DNA from: JAADFF01 sp013153035
GTDB lineage: Bacteria; Coprothermobacterota; Coprothermobacteria; Coprothermobacterales; JAADFF01
Direction: 5' to 3' (one strand)
DNA: 64,000 nucleotides
NCBI GenBank assembly: GCA_026184435.1
Contig: CP046447.1
Position numbers and translations under genes: made by a program. The notes under the pieces are model-generated. The model searched no databases. It was not told the origin of the DNA and saw nothing but the letters and a program-made list of their open reading frames with translations. Shown piece after piece: positions 49,329-57,009 of the stretch. Numbering within the stretch: the stretch's first letter is position 1; every line of letters begins with the position of its first letter.

Positions 49329-49670
49329 ATGCACGAGCTATCGGTAGCAGAAAGCATATGGAATATACTGGAAGACGAGCTAAAGAAAATAGGAGGCGGT
49401 AAGCTCCTCAGTGTGAAAATTGTTATAGGTGAACTCAGCGGTGTTGTACCCGATGCCCTGGACTTTTACCTCAACCTTCTCAAAGACGATAAGGGACAAC
49501 CCGATGTCACATTTCACTACACACATGTACCTGTTAAGTTTCAGTGTGGGTCTTGTGGACATACATTCACCGTAGACCGGCCCATGTTTGCATGCCCCCA
49601 GTGTGGAAGTGTAGATGTCAAAATCATATCAGGCAACGAGTTTTATATAGAGGAAATAGAGGTGGAGTAA
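49329..49670 (+). CDS. hypA: Hydrogenase nickel-binding protein HypA
   Basis: 113 residues. ATG 49329 gives the obligatory MHELSVAES start with His2, a nickel ligand; GAGGTGAG lies just upstream at the end of hypE. The zinc site FQCGSCGHTF with FACPQCGSVDV is intact. It passes nickel to the large subunits with HypB. Last gene of the hypCDEA operon, directly followed by a terminator and then the nickel/cobalt importer genes. Confidence 0.96.
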   Translation: MHELSVAESIWNILEDELKKIGGGKLLSVKIVIGELSGVVPDALDFYLNLLKDDKGQPDVTFHYTHVPVKFQCGSCGHTFTVDRPMFACPQCGSVDVKIISGNEFYIEEIEVE

Positions 49671-49689
49671 AAAACCTCCACATATATCA

Positions 49690-49720
49690 CTGCCCCACCT
49701 TGTGAGGTGGGGCAGTTTTT
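49690..49720 (+). terminator. Terminator of the hypCDEA operon
   Basis: CTGCCCCACCT / AGGTGGGGCAG with a 4-nt loop, then TTTTT. Confidence 0.95.
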
Positions 49721-49765
49721 CTTTCACAATCCTCAACAGTTTATATTAAGCAGTCATTCCGAACT

Positions 49766-49783
49766 TTGTATGAAGTTTCACAA
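49766..49783 (+). promoter_or_regulatory. Possible redox (Rex-like) operator before cbiM
   Basis: TTGTATGAAGTTTCACAA is an imperfect 18-bp palindrome whose right half TTTCACAA fits Rex-type sites. A NikR-like reading (GTATGA-15-TAATAC) overlaps it. Neither is strong. Confidence 0.25.
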
Positions 49784-49862
49784 AATGGTAATACCTACAC
49801 TTTCATTTTCTGATAGCATAGAAGTGTGAAGAAAATAAAAAAGTTCATATGGAGGTGGGAAA

Positions 49863-50483
49863 ATGCACATTCCTGACGGACTACTGTCTACGCCGGTTAT
49901 CGCCGGAACCTATCTTATCACTGCAGGTACTGTACTATACGCTTCAAAAAAGGCCAAAGACATCCCAGAGGAAAAACTTCCTCTGCTGGGCCTCACCGCA
50001 GCCGCAATATTTGTGGCCCAGATGGTAAATTTCCCCGTAATGGCAGGAGTATCAGGTCATCTACTGGGAGCTGCACTTGTGGCAATATTATTCGGTCCGT
50101 ACGCCTCGGTTCTGGTGATGACGGCGGTGCTTATCATTCAAACTTTCCTCTTTGGTGATGGAGGAGTTACGGCACTCGGTGCCAACATCTTCAACATGGG
50201 TATCATAGGGGCTTTTGTCGGGTACTACACCTATCATTACTTAAAGAAAATTAATACTTATTTGGCATCTTTCCTCGCTGGTTGGATTTCTGTCATGTTG
50301 GGAGCACTGGCAGCTTCTATAGAGATAGGAATATCTGGCATTGTCCCATTCGTGCCGTTCTTAACACTTATGCTCACATACCATAGTGTCATTGGTGTCA
50401 TAGAGGGTGTATTGACAATGGTACTTGTCAAGGCACTACAGGGAGAGGTAGAAAAAGAATCTCTGCCAAGTGAGGTGAACTAA
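49863..50483 (+). CDS. cbiM: Nickel/cobalt ECF transporter substrate-binding membrane protein CbiM/NikM
   Basis: 206 residues; GGAGGTGGG just upstream. It starts MHIPDGLLSTPVIAGTYL: the N-terminal Met-His is a metal ligand of the CbiM/NikM group. Six or seven membrane helices follow, with GVSGHLLGAALVAILFGPYA and DGGVTALGANIFNMGIIGAF as family marks. It selects Ni2+ or Co2+. Since it follows the hyp genes and no cobalamin genes are near, nickel is the likelier metal. Confidence 0.94.
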   Translation: MHIPDGLLSTPVIAGTYLITAGTVLYASKKAKDIPEEKLPLLGLTAAAIFVAQMVNFPVMAGVSGHLLGAALVAILFGPYASVLVMTAVLIIQTFLFGDGGVTALGANIFNMGIIGAFVGYYTYHYLKKINTYLASFLAGWISVMLGALAASIEIGISGIVPFVPFLTLMLTYHSVIGVIEGVLTMVLVKALQGEVEKESLPSEVN

Positions 50484-50484
50484 T

Positions 50485-50736
50485 ATGAAGAAGGCATACA
50501 TAGTATTCGGTGCTTTTATACTGGTTTTTATACTGCTTATACCATTTGCCTCAACATCTCCCGATGGACTGGAAAATGCCATGGAACACTTTTCTGTGGC
50601 AGAACATGCCATTTATAATGCCCCACTTTCTTATGGGGATTCTTTTATAACCGGTGTTATTGCCGCCATTATAGGCATGGCACTCGTTAGCTGCATCTTA
50701 TATATATACATCAAACTGACAAAGAAGGTGGCATAG
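50485..50736 (+). CDS. cbiN: Nickel/cobalt transporter small subunit CbiN/NikN (PDGLE domain)
   Basis: 83 residues, 1 bp after cbiM, with GAGGTGA as ribosome site. Two membrane helices flank an outer loop containing SPDGLENAMEHFSVAE, the PDGLE motif of NikN/CbiN proteins. It assists metal loading of CbiM. It shares one base with the next gene start. Confidence 0.9.
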   Translation: MKKAYIVFGAFILVFILLIPFASTSPDGLENAMEHFSVAEHAIYNAPLSYGDSFITGVIAAIIGMALVSCILYIYIKLTKKVA

Positions 50737-51425
50737 TGTACACAGCCCTGATACTGCTGTTCACCTTTTTATCAAGTCAAATCAGGAGTTTAGCAGAGGG
50801 CTTATTTATAGCAGCCATATGGGCTGTATTAATGGTATATTTTGGTCTCAGCAGGAAAACACTAAAAGCACTGTCTGTCTTGGGGGTCGTGGAGATGATG
50901 ATGTTTATTCTCATTCTCCTGACCCCCGGTCCTCCTCTTTTTAGTATCGGTCCCATTGTTATCACGACAACAGGCCTCTACCTATTCTTTAGGGCCATTG
51001 TCCGCTGGTTCTTTGCCGTGTCTTTAACCCTCCAGATTACAGAAACAGTAGGTATCGAAACACTAATGACAGAGTGGGAGAAGATAGGGATACCAGAAAT
51101 ACTGATAAAAATCATTCTCCTTACATATAGATATCTATTTATCTTCTTAGATACACTGAAGAATCTTCTCGTAGCCATCAAGATGAGGGATATATCCTTA
51201 AACCCACTAAGAAAAGAGGGAAGATATATAGGTAGTAGTGTTGTTAAACAGCTACTTTTAGAGAGCTTTCACAGATATAAATTTGTCAGCCTTGCCATAT
51301 CAATGAGAGGTGGCATGTATATCAGTGGATATTCTCCTCATCTGAAAAGCAGAAAGATAAAACCGCAGTTTATACATATAGCTTTACTATGCCTTATAGG
51401 GGGAAGCATTTTATGGTTACTCTAA
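50736..51425 (+). CDS. cbiQ: Energy-coupling transmembrane protein CbiQ/NikQ
   Basis: 229 residues, GTG start overlapping the cbiN stop by 1 bp. Membrane helices fill the first half, followed by the cytoplasmic coupling helices with SLAISMRGGMYISGY near 190, close to the AMxxRG motif of EcfT proteins that contacts the ATPase. It links CbiM to CbiO. It overlaps cbiO by 13 bp. Confidence 0.9.
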   Translation: MYTALILLFTFLSSQIRSLAEGLFIAAIWAVLMVYFGLSRKTLKALSVLGVVEMMMFILILLTPGPPLFSIGPIVITTTGLYLFFRAIVRWFFAVSLTLQITETVGIETLMTEWEKIGIPEILIKIILLTYRYLFIFLDTLKNLLVAIKMRDISLNPLRKEGRYIGSSVVKQLLLESFHRYKFVSLAISMRGGMYISGYSPHLKSRKIKPQFIHIALLCLIGGSILWLL

Positions 51426-52123
51426 AGAACCTTACAGCAGGATATGAAAATGCCCCCATTATCCAAAACATCAATATGGACATAAAAGAAGGAGAGATTG
51501 TTGGGCTACTGGGACATAATGGTTCAGGAAAAACAACACTTGCATTAACACTGCTGGGATTTACAAAGATATTTAGTGGAAAAGCGGAGATAGACGGTAT
51601 AGATGTGAAGAAAGAAAAAAGAGAAATCAGAAAGCTCGTCTCCATGCTCATGCAAGTGCCTGACAACCAGCTATTTGCAAGAACAATATATGAAGAGCTG
51701 GCTATAGCACCCTACAAACGGGGCCTATCACAAACAGAGATAGAGGACATAGTAAACACAATAGCCACGCAAATAGGCATGAAAGATAAACTCCATCATC
51801 CCGTTCACAAGCTCAGCTTTGGTCAAAAGAAAAAGGTGGCAATGGGTGTGCTTTTATCTATAGACCCAAAGTATTACATACTTGATGAACCTATGGCAGG
51901 ACTTGACTTTGAAGGTAGGTCTTTCATGGAAAAGACCATAAAAGAGCTGAAAGAGAGAGGCAAAGGAATACTTCTCATATCTCACGATGTATTATCGCTA
52001 ACACTATGCCACAAAATATACATCATGAAAAACGGAAAGGTTGTAGAAGTAGTAGATAGAAAAAACATCAAAGATATCATTCCAGACCTTCCACAGTGGG
52101 GTCTCTACATGCCAACATTGTAA
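51413..52123 (+). CDS. cbiO: Energy-coupling ATP-binding protein CbiO/NikO
   Basis: 236 residues from ATG 51413 with AGGGGGAAG 8 bp upstream. ABC ATPase motifs: Walker A LLGHNGSGKTTLAL near 33, Q-loop QVPDNQLFARTIYEEL, signature LSFGQKKKVAMG, Walker B KYYILDEPMAGLDF and switch ISHD. It powers nickel/cobalt uptake by the CbiMNQ complex. It ends the operon; a terminator follows about 110 bp later. Confidence 0.95.
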   Translation: MVTLKNLTAGYENAPIIQNINMDIKEGEIVGLLGHNGSGKTTLALTLLGFTKIFSGKAEIDGIDVKKEKREIRKLVSMLMQVPDNQLFARTIYEELAIAPYKRGLSQTEIEDIVNTIATQIGMKDKLHHPVHKLSFGQKKKVAMGVLLSIDPKYYILDEPMAGLDFEGRSFMEKTIKELKERGKGILLISHDVLSLTLCHKIYIMKNGKVVEVVDRKNIKDIIPDLPQWGLYMPTL

Positions 52124-52164
52124 AAACCCTCAATGTTTACAAAATAAATTACGATATCAACAAT

Positions 52165-52260
52165 TTATATTATAATAACTACAAACAGGGCAAAGAAGTG
52201 TTCTCCCTCCCCCTTTCGGAAGAACCCCCTCAATAAGGCTCCCTCTCAGGGGGCCTTTTT
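52165..52260 (+). ncRNA. Candidate small RNA 1 (C-rich loop, own terminator)
   Basis: TATAAT at about 52170 precedes a stretch that can fold GTTCT / AGAAC around a loop rich in C (CCCTCCCCCTTTCGG) and ends in the strong hairpin AAGGCTCCCT / AGGGGGCCTT (one G-T pair) with TTTTT. It could also be just the cbiO leader-out terminator. The 15-mer TCCCCCTTTCGGAAG at 52208 is repeated exactly in candidate 2. Confidence 0.4.
52235..52260 (+). terminator. Terminator after cbiO / candidate small RNA 1
   Basis: AAGGCTCCCT / AGGGGGCCTT with a 3-nt loop, followed by a T run. Confidence 0.9.
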
Positions 52261-52334
52261 AGGATAATTTACAAGTATGAAATAATAGCAAATTAATCAT
52301 ACCCTATTTTCACATTTGGGTATATAATACATAC

Positions 52335-52400
52335 CGCAACTTCCGATAAATCCCCCTTTCGGAAGTGGTGCGTCCCGTCCCTTCGGGGACGGGGTTTATC
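52335..52400 (+). ncRNA. Candidate small RNA 2 (C-rich loop)
   Basis: TATAAT lies at 52324. Downstream, ACTTCCGA / TCGGAAGT closes a loop holding TCCCCC, and then CCCGTCCC / GGGACGGG with a TTCG loop forms a stable hairpin followed by GTTTATC. That second hairpin has no T run on the minus strand, so it fits a plus-strand transcript better than the end of the gene at 52396. Confidence 0.4.
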
Positions 52401-53742
52401 TATGTATCACAGCCACTCTACCGTCCCCGTCCCAATCTGCCTTCCAACCTGTCATTTCACCGATAAATCTCAGAGGCACATACGTACGGGAATATATAAT
52501 CTGGGGTGGAACATCTGAGGGCATATCGTATACACTACCATTTACACGGGCACGGGCATAACCTATCCACATTTCTATCTTTGTAACGCTTTCCCAATAG
52601 CGATAAGAATCCGTCTCATCTGGTTTCTGGGGTATTACCACAACAACCTTTTTATCCTTAGGCACCCACCACAATTTAGCGCCCAATGCCTCAAGGAAAA
52701 ACCTCATGGGAACAAGGGTTCTTCCATTTCTAATAGTGGCAGGGGCATCGGTAGTCACACACTTATAGTTTATACCGTCATACACAATTAGCACCTTTTC
52801 ACCTATTGGTGCTGCTACAAATTTCGTATTGTTATCGGCAAGAAAATCCAGAAGCCCCGACTTCACAGAGCCACACCATGTACGCACAGGCTCACCATAA
52901 CTATCGAGTTTACAATCACCGTTTTGACAAACTTTCAGTGTAATCTTGAGAGGATATTGATACTTATCAAATATAGTGACATAACCGATATCCACCTGTT
53001 TAGTTCCCTTACCATACTTCTGGGCAATCTTATAAGCCTCACCATACAGGCTATTACCTATGTCCAGCGAGACCCAACCCTCAGGATAAAGCTTATATTT
53101 AGGGGCATTGTAATTAACATAACGCTTGGCTTTGATGAAGATATCAAAGGAAAAGACCAAGTCAAATGTAGATTGATTATAAATAGTAACTGTGGCATTA
53201 TTTAGTGTGAGGTTGCCACCACTGTTTTCATAAACAACATCACCTTGGGTATACACAGAATGAGACTGGAAGATATCGGTTAGAATATCACCTGGAACCT
53301 TTTTTAGAACTATCCGTTTGGCTATAGGTCTCCAGAAGCTCACAAGTTTATGTTCAGAGGAGTGCATCTGTATTTGCTCATAAACCAACGGTAATATGGG
53401 ATCTCCTTTGGGTAAAGTAGAACGGGCAATAACAGAGTAGGCAAAATCTTTGTCCTTATAAAAACGGTCTGACACGGTAGCCTTTACATGCCATGTGTCA
53501 CTGTCAGAAGAGAAGACATAACTATCATCACCGGACAATGGAACAAGCCACGGGGCCAATCTAACAGCTTCACCCTCTTCACCAGATACAGTAATATCGA
53601 ACACCGGCGTATCTCCCCAATATATAACACGGGGACCATCCACAGAGATAGATGCACCGGCATTCACATTAGGTAATACCAAACCAACAAGCATACCGAT
53701 AAATAGGACAAATATAACGGCAACTATGAAGTATCTTCTCAT
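52396..53742 (-). CDS. Secreted protein with C-terminal copper-amine-oxidase-like domains
   Basis: 448 residues; ATG 53742 with GGGAG 9 bp upstream. Signal peptide ~1-28. Residues ~30-290 are beta-rich and unrecognised, with an early cell-adhesion-like strand pattern. The last ~150 residues hold the copper-amine-oxidase N-terminal-like module in two halves (NGRTLVPMRFFLEALGAKLW; SRTYVPLRFIGEMTGWKADW), a surface domain also found in the protein at 26394. It overlaps the preceding phosphodiester-glycosidase-like gene by 4 bp, so both are made together and probably act at the envelope. Confidence 0.85.
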   Translation of the reverse strand: MRRYFIVAVIFVLFIGMLVGLVLPNVNAGASISVDGPRVIYWGDTPVFDITVSGEEGEAVRLAPWLVPLSGDDSYVFSSDSDTWHVKATVSDRFYKDKDFAYSVIARSTLPKGDPILPLVYEQIQMHSSEHKLVSFWRPIAKRIVLKKVPGDILTDIFQSHSVYTQGDVVYENSGGNLTLNNATVTIYNQSTFDLVFSFDIFIKAKRYVNYNAPKYKLYPEGWVSLDIGNSLYGEAYKIAQKYGKGTKQVDIGYVTIFDKYQYPLKITLKVCQNGDCKLDSYGEPVRTWCGSVKSGLLDFLADNNTKFVAAPIGEKVLIVYDGINYKCVTTDAPATIRNGRTLVPMRFFLEALGAKLWWVPKDKKVVVVIPQKPDETDSYRYWESVTKIEMWIGYARARVNGSVYDMPSDVPPQIIYSRTYVPLRFIGEMTGWKADWDGDGRVAVIHR

Positions 53743-54923
53743 GGTCTATCACTCCCACATGTACTTTTCCAGCCTATACCCACAGGCATTGGCCTTGGCC
53801 TGCCATCAGATGGCCTATTAACAACTTTGACATCATCACCTATGCGCTCTACCATCACTGTAGAACCACCGCTATCAAGGGCAAGAAGATACACAAAGCC
53901 GTTTTTCATAGCCCAATCAATAACCTCACTGGTTAAAACACCGTTTGAGTACCCATTTTGTCTACCATCAAAGACAAGCATGGTAAGTTTGAAGTCATTT
54001 GTCATTCCAATAAAGGAGAAAGGATGTCTCTTCGTGTGGTAATCATCTGTCCAGAAATCGGCCTTATCGCCCTTATATATCAGCATAGGACCACCTGAAA
54101 AGATAACAGATACATCTTCTATGGGAACATATTCATCTGGGGTATTATCGCCAAACCACTCACCCCACGGCACCCTTACATAAGAACGAATAGATACATC
54201 ATCACCACTGCAAAGTTCTCCATCTTTTAGCACTACCATCATGCCACCAGCCTCATGTGGGTTGGTTGGTGATGTCAGTCTGCCCACCACCTTGCCATCT
54301 CTGACAAGGTAGGCATTGCCCCACGAAGCATCAATATACTCATTGACATCTTCAGTGTAAATCACAACCTTAACTTTACTCCAGTCGTGCTGACCGTTCT
54401 CAGGATTAAAAAGTATCCACCTATCTCCTTTACCCCATGGACCATTATCGGTATAGCAAGAGGATTCTAAAAATGTGTATATATAGGGCTGACCACGCAT
54501 CCACATATATCTTCCATCTTTCAACCCTATAAAGCTACCTCGGGTGGAAGCACCCACATAGTGGTAAATATGGCCATCGGCAACATATGTGCCAATAGGA
54601 GCTTTGAAATACATATTGGTGCGATTAAACAAATCACCGTTTATGGCAACATAGACATCACTTCTTGCCTCTACCATCTTGTCAAGACCCACACCATCCT
54701 GCGAAAAACCATCGGGAGGTGTCAGCACAGTAAGACATGTGGGAGATATGGGAAACTTTGCCATATAGCCAACAAGTGGACCTGCTGGCGTTTTGCCTTT
54801 TAGGGTATAAATAGGCCCCTTGCCATACACTTTGATATAAAATGTACTGCCAAAGGCACTAAAAGAAATAATAAACAAAGAAACAACCACTATCCCAAGG
54901 AGGAAAATTTTAACTTTCTTCAC
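53739..54923 (-). CDS. Secreted phosphodiester glycosidase-like (NAGPA family) protein
   Basis: 394 residues from the GTG at 54923 with GAGGTGG 5 bp upstream; a longer frame lacks a ribosome site. A signal peptide (~1-28) leads to the NAGPA/phosphodiester glycosidase domain: VYVAINGDLFN near 90, LTMLVFDGRQNGYSNGVLT near 310 and FVYLLALDSGGSTVMV near 350. The family cleaves sugar-phosphodiesters in exopolysaccharide or teichoic-type polymers and is common in Firmicutes and thermophiles. It is coupled to the stalk-domain gene that follows. Confidence 0.87.
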   Translation of the reverse strand: MKKVKIFLLGIVVVSLFIISFSAFGSTFYIKVYGKGPIYTLKGKTPAGPLVGYMAKFPISPTCLTVLTPPDGFSQDGVGLDKMVEARSDVYVAINGDLFNRTNMYFKAPIGTYVADGHIYHYVGASTRGSFIGLKDGRYMWMRGQPYIYTFLESSCYTDNGPWGKGDRWILFNPENGQHDWSKVKVVIYTEDVNEYIDASWGNAYLVRDGKVVGRLTSPTNPHEAGGMMVVLKDGELCSGDDVSIRSYVRVPWGEWFGDNTPDEYVPIEDVSVIFSGGPMLIYKGDKADFWTDDYHTKRHPFSFIGMTNDFKLTMLVFDGRQNGYSNGVLTSEVIDWAMKNGFVYLLALDSGGSTVMVERIGDDVKVVNRPSDGRPRPMPVGIGWKSTCGSDRP

Positions 54924-54980
54924 ATATACCACCTCATACATCATTTTTCATTAATATACCATAGACTTATGGCAAAACAA

Positions 54981-55001
54981 AAAGGGGAGCCGAAGCTCCC
55001 C
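54981..55001 (-). terminator. Terminator of the membrane hydrogenase operon
   Basis: GGGGAGC / GCTCCCC with a 4-nt loop, then TTTTTGTT on the minus strand. The region just after it is also the promoter area of the gene at 54923 (TGG-TATATT). Confidence 0.88.
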
Positions 55002-55024
55002 ACACACCACCTACAGCATGATAC

Positions 55025-55603
55025 TTACCTTAAACCCTCTTTACCCAGAAGCTTATCCATATCGGGATAAGAGCCTTCTTCAAGTATCTTATCTATGATG
55101 GCATCTATCTCTTCAGGTTTATGATCTTTCTTGCACTGAGGGCATACCGCTGCCTTTAAAAGGTTCCTTGGTGTAACCTCTTTCATCATACGCTTTACCA
55201 TGGTATTAGAGGGTCTTGGCACCTTCTTACCACATACAGGACAAGACACCATAGGTACCTTTCCTGTCTCTATGGCACTTATCCTGTCAGATGTCACCCT
55301 AAACGGTTCTTTGTCATCGTTGTAAAGGGCCTCTACAGGACACACCTCTACACATATCATGCAGTTTATACACCTATCGTAGTGTAGTGTCCAACGTTTA
55401 CCATCCTCTTCAGGTTTAATCTCTATAGCATTTGCCGGGCAGTTCAGCACGCACATATTACACATAATGCAGTTTTCGGGTATATAGCCAACCCTTCCCC
55501 TAAAACCCTCCGGCAACTGCACTGGTTCCTTAGGAAACTTTTTTGTCATAGGCTCTGTAAACAGATTTTCCCATATGTGCTTCAGTATTACACCGACCTT
55601 CAT
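55025..55603 (-). CDS. Membrane hydrogenase ferredoxin-like subunit (NuoI/MbhN type)
   Basis: 192 residues. Two [4Fe-4S] motifs, CIMCNMCVLNCP near 45 and CINCMICVEVCP near 78, are the NuoI pattern. Beyond ~115 it has an extra domain with two CxxC pairs (VSCPVCGKKVPR, AVCPQCKKDHKP), which suggests a zinc ribbon and is longer than a plain NuoI. It should accept electrons from ferredoxin and pass them to the small subunit. Last gene of the operon, overlapping the small subunit by 4 bp. Confidence 0.92.
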   Translation of the reverse strand: MKVGVILKHIWENLFTEPMTKKFPKEPVQLPEGFRGRVGYIPENCIMCNMCVLNCPANAIEIKPEEDGKRWTLHYDRCINCMICVEVCPVEALYNDDKEPFRVTSDRISAIETGKVPMVSCPVCGKKVPRPSNTMVKRMMKEVTPRNLLKAAVCPQCKKDHKPEEIDAIIDKILEEGSYPDMDKLLGKEGLR

Positions 55604-56100
55604 CGTCCCATCACCATCCCTGCAGGATCAACCACAAGGGGTTTCTCCTGATACTGACCTTTTCTCTTTGCCTTTAGTATCTTCTTTGCCTCAAGAAGGG
55701 CTGTGAGTATACCCTCAGGTTTGGGTGGACAACCAAGTACATAAAGGTCAACAGGATACAAGTTATCAAGGGGACCCTCAAGGGCATAACTTCCCCTGAA
55801 TACACCACCAGACACACCACACGAGCCAACAGCAATGACAACATGGGGATCGGGTACCTGAGAGAGAACCTCCATAACGCTCTCTTTGGCAACAGCGGTA
55901 ACAGGACCGGTAACAAGAACAACATCGGCATGTCTCGGTGTGCCTACCCACTTGATACCGAATCTCTCGGCATCATATCGTGGGGTAAACAGCGGTGTTA
56001 TCTCTATCTCACAACCGTTACATGAACCGGCATTGATACGATATACCCAAATAGAATTTTCTGGGTCAAACAGCAGGCTCCACAAACTCACATTCCCCAC
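55600..56100 (-). CDS. Membrane hydrogenase small subunit (NuoB/MbhJ type)
   Basis: 166 residues. The proximal [4Fe-4S] cluster ligands are all present: INAGSCNGCEIEI near 22, AVGSCGVSGGVF near 90 and YVLGCPPKPEGIL near 120. This is the NuoB-like small subunit of group 4 hydrogenases. It overlaps the NuoH-like gene by 13 bp. It sits next to the Ni-Fe site of the large subunit encoded at 62536. Confidence 0.94.
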   Translation of the reverse strand: MGNVSLWSLLFDPENSIWVYRINAGSCNGCEIEITPLFTPRYDAERFGIKWVGTPRHADVVLVTGPVTAVAKESVMEVLSQVPDPHVVIAVGSCGVSGGVFRGSYALEGPLDNLYPVDLYVLGCPPKPEGILTALLEAKKILKAKRKGQYQEKPLVVDPAGMVMGR

Positions 56101-56993
56101 CCCCTCATGAGGTATACAATGACAAGTCCTATGATACCTATGGCAAGCGGTACTGTGGCGTAAAACTTCACCGCCTGATCTATCTTTATTCTACTGGCAG
56201 CATTTCTTACCACAGATATGGTGAAGAATACAAGTACACCATCTATTACAAGAGAGGCTATCCAGTACCATACACCTGTGACGCCTGCAGGAAGCAGATA
56301 CAAGAGTGTTATCAGCTGCATAAGGGCAAGCATCTTCATGTTCTTTGAGAGCTTGGCTATGGCAAGATACCTTCCACCAATCTCCACAAAGGGACCTTCT
56401 GCTATCTCACTCTCTGCCTCACCAATATCCACAGGGACAACACCTACTTTGGCGGGAGCCACAAACAGGAATAAAATAAATGGAATAAGCAGTAGTGGCC
56501 ATTTTATTAGCGGTATAGAAGAAGCACTGCAAGCCTCAAGTGTGCGACAGCCCGTTACCATAATAGTAATGACAATGGCAAATATGAAGGATATTTCATA
56601 GGCAAATGCCATCTGCATCTCACGAGACACACCCACACGGCTATAGGGACTATGAAAGGCAAGACCGGTAAGGAGTATTCCCAGAGTTCCACCAACCATT
56701 AAATACATGAGCAGTATCAGGTCGCCTTTTCTCATGAACACCATAATAAGCGGTATAAATGCCCCTGCAAACATCAGCACAAGTCCACTGAAGAGCATAA
56801 GCATATTCGTGTCTTCAGGCAATTTCACCTTCTTGGTAAGAAGCTTGACAAAGTCAAGCCAAGACTGGGTAATAGGAGGTCCTACCCTACCCTGAATGCG
56901 AGCTGTCATCTTTCTCTCTATACCATCATATAGAAGGGCAACCAGCGGAAGCAGTAGCCCCAATACGATGTATGTTATATATATGTTCACCAT
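56088..56993 (-). CDS. Membrane hydrogenase anchor subunit (NuoH/MbhM type)
   Basis: 301 residues from ATG 56993, close behind AAAGGGGTGG. About eight membrane helices; ERKMTARIQGRVGPPITQSW near 27 and VDIGEAESEIAEGPFVE near 195 are the NuoH/HyfC marks, the latter carrying the acidic residues next to the proton path. It links the hydrogenase arm to the antiporter-like membrane arm. It lies 16 bp after the fused MrpD gene. Confidence 0.94.
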   Translation of the reverse strand: MVNIYITYIVLGLLLPLVALLYDGIERKMTARIQGRVGPPITQSWLDFVKLLTKKVKLPEDTNMLMLFSGLVLMFAGAFIPLIMVFMRKGDLILLMYLMVGGTLGILLTGLAFHSPYSRVGVSREMQMAFAYEISFIFAIVITIMVTGCRTLEACSASSIPLIKWPLLLIPFILFLFVAPAKVGVVPVDIGEAESEIAEGPFVEIGGRYLAIAKLSKNMKMLALMQLITLLYLLPAGVTGVWYWIASLVIDGVLVFFTISVVRNAASRIKIDQAVKFYATVPLAIGIIGLVIVYLMRGWGM

Positions 56994-57009
56994 CACCACC
57001 CCTTTCCCC

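Noticed and set aside
47052..49670. hypCDEA as duplicated or broken maturation genes
   Set aside because: All key residues (HypC Cys2, HypE C-terminal Cys, HypA His2, HypD cysteines) are intact and lengths are normal.
49768..49794. NikR operator before cbiM (GTATGA...TAATAC)
   Set aside because: The spacing is 15 rather than 16 and one half is mismatched; too weak to call, and no nikR gene is visible.
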